A DNA stretch of 64,000 nt from Byssothecium circinans. Its lineage: Eukaryota > Ascomycota > Dothideomycetes > Pleosporales > Massarinaceae. The stretch spans positions 262,375 to 326,374 of the forward strand of contig ML976990.1 of the NCBI GenBank assembly GCA_010015675.1, read 5' to 3'. The notes under the pieces were generated by a model. That model did not search any database. It had not been told where the DNA came from and saw nothing but the letters and a program-made list of their open reading frames with translations. Below, in pieces: positions 55,296 to 64,000 of this stretch. Position 1 is the stretch's first letter, and each line of letters starts with the position of its first letter. The position numbers and the translations under genes were made by a program.

Positions 55296-56964
55296 ATGAT
55301 TCTCCCACGGGGTTTCTACAACGATCCGCCGCCCGAGCGGCGATCCCGCATAGCCAACAATCCGACCCTTCTCTACAGTTGGTGGTGCACCATCTTCTCT
55401 GTCGTCATCATAGGGACACGGCTTACTGGCCGATACATCAGAAATGAACGCCTCTTCCGGGAAGACAAGATCATGGCTCTGAGCGTCATACCACTGATGG
55501 CTCGAATGGGTCTCATTCACGTGGTTCTCATCTATGGCACGAACAACGCCGACATGGGAGGTCTGGAGGACCCTGGCAAGATCCGCCATCGCGAGATCGG
55601 TTCCAAGATTGTTCTCGCAGCTAGGATCTTCTATGCTCTCTTGTAAGCATTTCCAAATTGCCGTCAAAGTTCTTACTAACCGGTAACATAGCATCTGGAT
55701 GGCAAAGTTCACTGTCTCCGAATTCCTCAAGCGAATGACCGAACGCTTTTGGAAAAAGGGCTACGAGTTCGGCCTTCGTGGTATTCGCATCTTTCTCGGT
55801 ATCACGTTCACCGCTGTTCTCATTGCAACGTTAGCCGAATGCCGACCATTCCATCACTACTGGCAGGTCTTCCCTGACCCTGGCCCTCGCTGCCGTCAAG
55901 GCTACGCCCATCTTCTCACTATGGGCATCGCCGATATTGTTACCGACATATTACTTGTCTGCTTTCCTATCCCTATCATTATCCGCTCAGCCATGTCACT
56001 CAGGAGAAAAATATCACTCATATCATTATTCTCCATGTCCATCGTCTTGGTCGCCATCACCGGGGCCCGCATACCACTCGTCATTCAGAAGCGCGGGCTA
56101 CAGCAATATCGAACCGTGTTGGCCTCTTCGGAGATACTTGCTGCGACTATTGTTTCCAATGCCATTATTCTGGGATCATTCTTACGCGACCGAGGCGTCA
56201 AAAAAGCGAAGTACAAGGCAGGCTCAACGAGCGACAGCACGGAACGTCGACCGTCCACACGTCGAAATACCCTTCAACGATATACTAGCGACGAAGACCT
56301 TGCGCGGTCACTTGGCTATCGTCCGAATCCAGAACTTCTAGAAGAGAAGGATGAAATAGCAAGACCAGCACAAGTTGCGGACTTGAGTCGTCTATCTTCC
56401 CATGGACAATCTCAGCCTCCCTTCTCCAACAATTGGCAATTCCCCAGAAGGCAGTCAGCACTTTCTGACCACAGCCTCGATACCGATCCGAAAGACACAA
56501 GAAGGAGCGAAGATCAGATTCGAAGTCCTCGATACGGAAGAAGGGTGTCGTTCTACGATGTCGGCGGCCTTTTGGAGACCGCACAACCCGGAACGGTACC
56601 CTCACCAACCGACTCCGTTCTTGCACAAGACTTCGCTGCCCAGCCGAGACGAACATCAAGAGCGTCGAGTTTCCACACGAGTAACGGACGAGCGTTTCCT
56701 CCATCCTCCCGACGCCGCTTCTCACAATATTCTGACAGTCATGAAATGACACCAGCCGGCCAACAGCTCGATCTCGCTGGCTTCTTGTCAGAGCGAGACG
56801 AACTGGAATCTCCAGGCTCAAATGCCCGGACTCCTCCATCTGCTCCTACCTCGCCTACATCCCAGCCTCTACCTCGCCGATCAGCTATGCGTGGCTCAAC
56901 AACAACCAACCATTCTAGCGTTCCCTCGTTGCAGGATGCCGGCGGTCTCCTTTCTTCTCCTTAA
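55296..56964 (+). CDS. fungal rhodopsin-like integral membrane protein
   Basis: Two exons, 55296..55642 and 55692..56964 (49 bp intron, GTAAGC..TAG), 539 residues. Residues 1-285 resemble the fungal rhodopsin-like domain: spans near 27-44, 60-80, 100-125, 150-165 and 190-265, with conserved-type words AECRPFHHYWQ, CRQGYAHLLTMGIADIVTDI and LLVCFPIPII. These proteins are common in Pezizomycotina and their biochemical role is not known; most lack a retinal Lys. The C-terminal 250 residues are Ser/Arg/Pro-rich and probably cytosolic (STRRNTLQRYTSDEDLARSL). The first loop contains a stretch (MARMGLIHVV) that is less hydrophobic than usual. Confidence 0.85.
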
Positions 56965-57656
56965 CGATTCATGTGTATGATATGTGTGATACCCCCAGAC
57001 CCAACACAGGTCTTTATGCTGCATTCCTTCTATATATCTCTTATCATGCCTCTGTCTCTACTAGGACTAAGTTTCCTCGGATCATTGACGTCAACTACAT
57101 TTGCATAGTGTTTTCTGGGCGCGCATTTTTTGGCGGCTTGCATAGGTAATCTGCGACTAGCTTTGGTTATCAGCGACGATATCCTTTTCCTTTTATGGTG
57201 TTTCATCTAGCTGTACCGAACCCATCGTCGTCTGCACGAAGATGCATACACTGCATATGCCAGGCTAATGCACATTCTTAATTGAAAAAACAATTTAAAT
57301 GAGAAGTCTTAGTACCTGCAAGTTTTTTGCCAGTGATGCATCAACCCTTGCCTTCGCTCGGTACTCTATATTGCATCAATAAAATTTAGCAGGCACCGAT
57401 CTCTCGACATTTCCGCCACCGGGCTTAACGCTGAACCCGCACAGTTGGGTATAAATCTGGGGTAGTAATCTAATCTCAGCGCTGGTACTCTATATCCTGG
57501 TTGACGATCCTCTGCTTCTGATGCGACGGGTGTGGGGTTCTGTCAGAGTCCGAGACCTGAGGTGTTCAACGGTGTCGTTGGTCATAGCTCCTACGCAATT
57601 ATTCGTCTCTGAAGAGATTAGCAGCAACAGCACCCTCGCACTCCAGTCATCACGCA
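56965..57656. other. intergenic between tandem plus-strand genes
   Basis: 0.7 kb, AT-rich 3' flank then promoter of the JmjC gene. Nothing recognised. Confidence 0.6.
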
Positions 57657-59159
57657 ATGGCCGGCGCAGATACACCACCATCACTCCAAGAAATCATCTC
57701 ACTAACACATAGCGAATTAACCAGCAAGCAGGCCTCTTCTTCCACTTCTAATGACGCGGTCCTCGACTGCGGACGCGCTGCCCTCACCCTCCTGACCCAC
57801 GACCCGGACTTGTGCCAACAGCTTGCGTATCAGCATTTACACACGGTGCCGTATAAAGACGTGAAGACTTGTTGGAGGAGACTGTACACGGATGCTGCGT
57901 TATATCGAGCGCTGCGGGTGCTTGAACAGAAGGAGAAGAAAATAGATGTAGACGCGGAGGAATGTGCGGACGGAGACGAGGATTGGATTACAAAAGTGGT
58001 GAAGATATTAGACATGGCATTGATATTAACAGGAGCGCCTCAACGAGAAGAGCTTCTGGAATTATGGTTCGCGGCGCTGGAAAGCGTCCTTGCGTCGCAA
58101 GACTTATATCCACGACCAGCGAAGAGACGGAAACTTGAACTCGATACTACTCCCTCCTCATCCTACGCTTCGTTGCCATCGACCTTCCCAACCGATCTCC
58201 CTACCCCTCCACCAAAGCTCAAACATCGCATTCCCCGCGCCGCCAATCCACCCAACCACACCGCTTTCCAATCCAAACTCTCCAACCCATCCACACACAC
58301 CCCCCTCATAATCGAACGCGCAATAGACCACTGGCCGGCACTCCACGAGCGGTCGTGGAACAAGCCGCAGTACCTGCTAGACAGAACGCTGGGGGGACAG
58401 CGTTTAGTGCCCGTGGAAGTAGGGCGGAGCTATACGGATGCCGGATGGGGACAAAAGATCCTCGCTTTCGGCGAATTTCTAAACGCATACATGATCCAAC
58501 AACAACGACCCCCAACTCCCCACAAAACCGCCCCGTCTCAGCAGTCACAAAACGGCACTGCTCCGTCTGGTACTGGAGAGTTGCGCCAAACAGGTTATCT
58601 AGCCCAACACGACCTCTTCGCCCAAATCCCCTCCCTTCGCTCCGACATCTCCATCCCAGATTACTGCTACTGCACCCCCGCTTCCTCTCCCTCTCCTCCT
58701 ACCACTAAGCCCGTTCCCACGCTCGAAGAGCCCCTCTTGAACGCCTGGTTCGGTCCCGCGTCTACAATCTCGCCTCTGCACACCGATCCGTATCATAATA
58801 TCCTCGCCCAGGTCGTAGGCTACAAGTACGTCCGTCTTTACGCGCCGAGCGAAACGTCGCGACTGTATCCGAGAGGTGTAGAGGAAGGCGGTGTGGATAT
58901 GAGTAATACGAGCCTTGTGGATTTAGATGTCGGGATGAGGGTTTGGGAGGAGATATCCTGCTGGGCGGGAGAGGGTGAAGGAATCGAGGTTGATGACGAA
59001 GAAAGGGAGAAGTATGAAGAACGCTTCGGCGACTTCAAAGATGCGGTGTATATGGAAGGTATCCTCGGGCCGGAAGAGTGTTTATATATACCCGTGGGTT
59101 GGTGGCATTATGTGCGTAGCTTGACGCCTAGTTTTAGTGTAAGTTTTTGGTTTAACTGA
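57657..59159 (+). CDS. JmjC-domain protein, JMJD5/KDM8-like
   Basis: A 500-residue single-exon Fe(II)/2-oxoglutarate-dependent oxygenase. The first 190 residues are helical. The cupin core contains TPLIIERAIDHWPAL, the metal motif His375-Thr-Asp377 in LHTDPYHN and the distal His484 in PVGWWHYVRSL; Lys in GYKYVRLY is placed to bind 2-oxoglutarate. JMJD5-type enzymes hydroxylate arginine in proteins; claims of histone demethylation are less certain. An insert of about 50 residues rich in Pro, Thr and Gln lies inside the domain near 285-320. It ends SFSVSFWFN, the normal end of the family. No intron. Confidence 0.9.
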   Translation: MAGADTPPSLQEIISLTHSELTSKQASSSTSNDAVLDCGRAALTLLTHDPDLCQQLAYQHLHTVPYKDVKTCWRRLYTDAALYRALRVLEQKEKKIDVDAEECADGDEDWITKVVKILDMALILTGAPQREELLELWFAALESVLASQDLYPRPAKRRKLELDTTPSSSYASLPSTFPTDLPTPPPKLKHRIPRAANPPNHTAFQSKLSNPSTHTPLIIERAIDHWPALHERSWNKPQYLLDRTLGGQRLVPVEVGRSYTDAGWGQKILAFGEFLNAYMIQQQRPPTPHKTAPSQQSQNGTAPSGTGELRQTGYLAQHDLFAQIPSLRSDISIPDYCYCTPASSPSPPTTKPVPTLEEPLLNAWFGPASTISPLHTDPYHNILAQVVGYKYVRLYAPSETSRLYPRGVEEGGVDMSNTSLVDLDVGMRVWEEISCWAGEGEGIEVDDEEREKYEERFGDFKDAVYMEGILGPEECLYIPVGWWHYVRSLTPSFSVSFWFN

Positions 59160-59491
59160 GAATAACACATTTCACATATAGAGAATAAACCTGTGGATTT
59201 GTTGAAGCACGATTTCCATTCATGACTGCATGACTTGGGCCTAAAGAGTCCGACACCCCGCTATGCAGATACCTAATAGTACAAAGGAAGAATCCCGCCC
59301 CGAAAGCGCCGATGCACAATACCCAGTGAAAATGTCTTGCCACGCTTTTCCAAGTGTGACCTATAGAAAGCGCTGCCAGACGTTTAAACACTTGGCTGTA
59401 CAAAACTAGTCGATGACAGAAAAATATGCACAAGTGAAAGGAAGGTGAAACTACTCAGCCTCCTCTACCAGGCTCCCACCTTGAAGCTTAC
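59160..59491. other. intergenic between convergent genes
   Basis: 332 bp of shared 3' flank; nothing recognised. Confidence 0.6.
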
Positions 59492-62400
59492 TCAAACATG
59501 ACTCTTGCTCCTCGTGTGTATCCCCTCTTTGACCTTCTCTTGATCTACCACTCCGTCAATCCCCGGTATGTCTGTGCCGCCAGTACCGTCTTCACTCGCC
59601 ATCGCCTCACTACTCTCCTTCTTTACCGGCATCCGATCACCCTTAATGACGCCCTTGAGGACGGTTTCTAGCTGCACTAATCGCACCGGTTTGATCATGA
59701 AAAGGTTGACTCCGCTCGCGTGAGCCTCTTGCTGGGCCTCGCCGCTCGCAAGACCCGTCAGAGCGATGATGGTCACGGGTGGGAGCCCGTGGTCACGTTC
59801 GTAGGTTCGGATCTGCCTTGTAGCTTCAAGGCCATCCATATCCGGCATATTGATGTCCATGAGTATGACGTCGATGCGGGCTGGCGACAGTGCAGGGGCC
59901 GGGCTAGTGGAGGTAGAAACGCGAATCAAAGGAGAAGTATTACCTAGTGTTGAGGTTGGATTTGCGGAGATTGATTTGTACGCCTCGAGAGCCTCACGCC
60001 CGGTCTTGGCGAGTACGTGTGTGTGACCCAGTTTCTCTACAAAGGCCCGCAGAAGACGCAAATTGATAGGGTTGTCGTCCACAGCGAGGCAGTTCAATGA
60101 TGTCGAGGTCACAACTTTTTGGACAGGAGTGTTGTTATAAGAGCGAATCTCTGGCGCACTTATTGTCGAGATCATAGCTGGACGGGTTGGCTCAGAAAGT
60201 TCACTGACCCTGGGCTTATCAGGCGGGGCGTTTTCTTTCAGATCGAGCTGTGACATCTTTGGACTGACAGGTGTATCGGTAGTAACCGACTGTGCTATGA
60301 CACGGTTGGCGTAACGGTCAAGGCAGGACAAAAGGGTCTTCGCAAGCTTGTGCGGTCCACATGGCTGAGCCGTGCATTCGATTATCAGCCCTGGAACCGT
60401 GATTGCCGTGGTTGACTGTGCGGACGCAGCTCCGCGGCAGACAACGACTACAGGAGCGCCAGGTGCCTTTTTAGGATTCTGGCTGTACTGCGCACGTAAG
60501 AACCGTGCACCGGCTTCGGTCGCCATGAATAGATCTGGCGCTGGTGAATCTGCCGCCCCATACTTCCAAGTCTTCATTCCGAACCAATCCACGCATAGAC
60601 TGTCCACCGCCTTCTTCATGAGTGTGGTAGCGTTCTTGCTTTTGAAGCTCTCGACAGGGAAATAGTCATCCTCGTCTTCGAAGCCAATGAAGTGAACGTT
60701 GAGATGTTGGGTGCGTTTGAAGGCGTTCAGGATGGTTCGATCTGGAGATAGCGCACCAATCCCCGGGCATGGAGACATGGTCGATGTCTTGAGAGGACAA
60801 GAGACTATGAACTTGGTTCCACGTCCCCTTTCGCTGCGGACTTCGACATCTCCTCCAAGCAATTCTACAAGTTGCTTAACGATGCTAAGACCTAACCCAG
60901 TTCCCTGACTTAGAGGATTCTCCTGTGCAAACGAGTGGAAAAGCCTATTGTTGATGTAGCTTTCAGACATGCCAATGCCCGAGTCGGCAACAGTCAACCG
61001 CAATTCTGCGCAGTCGTTGTCTAGATCTCCGTTCGTAATGACCTGAAGTTTGATCTTAATGAACCCCGCAGGTGTGTATTTGAGCGCGTTTCCGAAAAGG
61101 TTCATAATGACGCGTCGCCAGGCTCCGGGTTGCGTCCTGAAGACATAGTTGTCGCTTTTGTTAATGTCCACTATCACAGCTACAGGTGATGCATTAGGTT
61201 TTGCCGATTTGTCCAATACTGCCGATTGCTGGAAGTGAAAGCCCGCGAATACACTATCGAGTGCTTCTTCTGCGAGAACACTCATATCAACGTCGGATAT
61301 GATCGTCATGATGTCGTTGGTATGTCCCCCGGCAGAACTGATCGCCGTCTTTAAGCGCTTGGTGCGGCGCTTCGAGCTGCCTCTTGTTAAGTTGTTGATT
61401 TTGGCATAGTCGAGCACATGATTGATCGTATCCAACAGAGTCTTTCCGCATGTTTCAATCGTCTGGATGTGACTTTCTTGTTGACTATCGATCTGCGTCT
61501 CTTTCAAGAGGTCTGTCATTCCGAGAATACCATGTAGAGGAGAACGCAGCTCATGGCTGATTGATGAAATGAAGTCGGCTTTGGCCGAATCGGCTAGTCT
61601 AGTGTCCAATCGAGCGACCTCAGCCATGACGCTGTTCGAAAACGCGGCAAGATAGCTCAACTCTTGCTCACTCGTGAACACACGCATAGGATCCGAACTC
61701 CAGATGACGAGGCTTGCATACCATCTGTCACGATGAGTGTCCCACAATGGGTATAATATGAGACTCTTGGCATGAGGGAAAACCTCCTTCAGTGTGTTTT
61801 CATCATCAACGCTCCTTGAGGATTCCGATCTTCGAGATACCTCAAGCTCAGGACTGTCGATCGGGGAGTCGGGATATAAGCCGCAAGCAGTATGGTTGTC
61901 CTCCATGTTGAAGATTTGACCGTGGGCATAGCTTCGTAACAGATGCTTCAGAACGTTTTCGGACATGTTATAATCGTGGGAGGCCAGCGCCATATCTTCA
62001 CCTTTGTAGTGTGCTGCACCTAGGACGATACACGGTTTGTCTGGCTCTGGAGGCTGCTCAGAGAGAACGTCGTCATCAACAAGACCTCCCCATGTTGACA
62101 CTTTCGCATCGAAAAAGATGGCACCTTCAGCTTCAGTTGCGTCCACGATCATCTGAGCCGCTCGACTGAAGATAGTCTTGAGCTCTGGGGATATCACATC
62201 GTTTTCGCCATTCTTCGTAGAGGACGCAGTCTTCGTTATTTCGGATTTGCTGTTTTCGATGCATGCAGTTTCCGTGGCGGGCGTGACGGCATTGCTACCG
62301 GAGGTTGAGCTTGGGGACGCGGCATGAGTGTGTTTGAGGGATGGTATACTCGAACCATTGCTATCGGTTCGCGAGATAGCTCCCAGGCCAAGAGAGGACA

Positions 62401-63550
62401 TCTGTGAAGTGATAGTGCCGGACGCGGTGGACGAGATGGTGCGACGGTGTTGGCGTCGCACTGGTGGATTTTCTGCGTCGGTTTGCACTAGACATGGTGT
62501 TAGAAGGCCTGCCACAACCCTTGACTATGTACCAAGATAGGGTGAAAGCTGAAAACTGGCAACACCTATACCGTTCCGAACTCGGTGGTGCGTAGTTAGG
62601 CTTTTGACACGAACTTATACACAGATGAAATTTTGAAATGTTTGGACATACCAGCTGCTGTGGTAGGGCTAACTTCAGCTTCCCAGTCCAGCCACTCCTC
62701 CAGCGTGGACCTGCCGTCGGCGAATGATCCCAAGCTCTTAACCATGACTCCACCCCTCTTGTGATCGTCGGTTGCTCTCGACATCTGAAGATGGCGCATG
62801 ACGGTAGTAGCCATATCTTTCAAGAATGCCAGCTCAAACTCCGTTATGCCATCCCGGGGCTTGTCATCAAGAACGCAGTAGGTGCCAATACTGTGACCAC
62901 TCGGAGTCCGAATCGGAACGCCAGCGTAAAAGCGTGAGAAGGGCGCACCGGCCACAAAGGGGTAGTGCTTGAAGCGATCGTCTTTGGACAGATCATTCAC
63001 CACCAGAGAAGGCACGTCGGCGTAGCCATCCATTGAATCTGAAGCGACGAACGGCAACTTCACGGTATAGTAGCAAATGCTCTTCTCCTTGGCGAATATG
63101 GAGGTTCCCCAGCACATTTTATCATTTTCGAATTCTGGTTGACCGGTTCTCAATGACAGCGTTTTTGTGGCTTCCGCCAGGATGTAGCAGTCGCGACGGT
63201 CGAAGAAGGATATCAAGCACCGGCGTGTGTTCAGTCGCTGAGCTCCGAGCTGAGCAAAGGCGGTCAAGGCCTTGTCTTCGGAAGACCTTGGGCCACATGA
63301 GGGCGGACTAGGAGGCGGGATGTTGATGGGAGCGACGACGGGGGAAGGATGACGGCTGTCGCCTTTGGGGCGCTGTGAATGATGATAATACCTGGACCAG
63401 CCAATGGTTAGCAAACTATCCGAGGTGTCGTTTCAAAAGACGCCAAGGGCACGCTCACCTGTAGAACTCGCGTTCCGTGGTCCTGTCCGGGTCCTCCATC
63501 ATTTGGCGTCGAGCTCTGCGGGAGAGGGCCGAAAGGAGATTGTCGGCCAT
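59492..63550 (-). CDS. hybrid histidine kinase, GAF-HisKA-HATPase-REC
   Basis: Three exons, complement(59492..62487, 62652..63391, 63459..63550), 1275 residues. A phosphorelay sensor with no transmembrane span, so probably cytosolic. In order: a GAF domain at about 65-235 (LTAFAQLGAQRLNTRRC, FSRFYAGVPIRTPSG); a Ser/Thr-rich linker; a second GAF-like part at about 375-570; the HisKA site His589 in SSISHELRSPLHGILG; an HATPase domain (NLFGNALKYT, DSGIGM, GTGLGLSIV); and a receiver domain with Asp1155 in LMDINMPDMDG and Lys in MIKPVR. Phosphate would pass His589 to Asp1155 to an Ypd1-type protein. The second intron is long (164 bp). The signal sensed is unknown; fungal kinases of this layout have been tied to stress and development. 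Confidence 0.9.
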
Positions 63551-64000
63551 GTCGACTTGTGGGGGAGTGCAATCATAATACTTTGTGACGATGTCCCGAG
63601 GGGAGTTCACCAGACAGTGTCTAGAGTGGTGACAATGGTACGGCTTTGGCCGGAGCCGGAAGGCGCTCTTAGTGCATCACCATACACGGAAAGGACAAGG
63701 TGAAGGCGTCTGTCAGCCCTCAAGTGCTGAGGTGCACGAATAATGTGACTTGCTAGCTGATGGTCACAGGCGCGATGCTTCTCGCTCCCCTCGCGATTGT
63801 GGTTTAGTCGGCGTCGGCAGGTGCTTCGCCGTAGGGTCCAGGAGGGGTTTTCGGTTTTTCTAGGGGTCCACGCGATTGAAACAATTCCCCGCACACACGT
63901 TAATTACTCTCCTTTAACTTTAACAAAATATAGAATTGTAAAGCTAGGCCTGCTCTTCTACGTAGGAGTAGGAAGAGGTTAAAAGGGCTTCGTTGGGTGT
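63551..64000. promoter_or_regulatory. promoter region of the histidine kinase gene
   Basis: 450 bp at the window edge, AT-rich at the far end (63900-63950). No gene start on the plus strand is visible; nothing else recognised. Confidence 0.4.

Overview
The window is nuclear DNA from a filamentous ascomycete (Pezizomycotina; a Dothideomycete is my guess, not shown by the sequence). The grounds are short introns, mostly 46-125 bp, with GTRNGT donors and YAG acceptors, a Zn2Cys6 regulator with a fungal-type middle region, a fungal rhodopsin-like membrane protein, a GAF hybrid histidine kinase, and one AT-rich island carrying CpA-to-TpA changes typical of RIP. A run of 10 N at 47395-47404 marks a scaffold gap. 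Most proteins here are housekeeping or cell-biology genes; no biosynthetic cluster, phage, plasmid or CRISPR is present.

Layout. 0.2-11.3 kb: carboxylesterase, TLC-domain membrane protein (-), an unrecognised protein (-), mitochondrial seryl-tRNA synthetase and a BTB-domain protein. 11.3-17.4 kb: a gene-poor, AT-rich island with a U6 snRNA gene, an inverted partial U6 copy, a further U6 fragment, a broken NADAR-domain gene bracketed by two direct repeat copies (one looks RIP-mutated), a strong hairpin, and an unrecognised degraded gene. 17.4-30.5 kb: SPB4 helicase (-), CTP-dependent diacylglycerol kinase, kelch-type single-pass protein (-), UBC7-type E2, bleomycin hydrolase (-), and a small four-span membrane protein. 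31.0-37.4 kb: a damaged PRISE-like reductase, a vWA-like protein (-) and an E2-like protein lacking the catalytic Cys (-). 37.4-46.8 kb: a 2.9 kb spacer, an MFS transporter and a Zn2Cys6 regulator. 46.8-64 kb: gap-containing spacer, a multi-span membrane protein (-), reticulon (-), a 2.8 kb spacer with split tRNA-like control boxes, a rhodopsin-like membrane protein, a JMJD5-like JmjC protein, and a hybrid histidine kinase (-).

I built the gene models by hand: each exon junction keeps frame with GT..AG ends, and several models join exons that are invisible in single reading frames (the E2-like protein, reticulon, the MFS transporter, the Zn2Cys6 factor and the NADAR relic). The parts most worth a second look are the 11.9-16.6 kb island (NADAR fragment between repeats; U6 copies; hairpin) and the reductase carrying a stop plus two opposite one-base frame changes. 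I found no convincing new multi-gene system.
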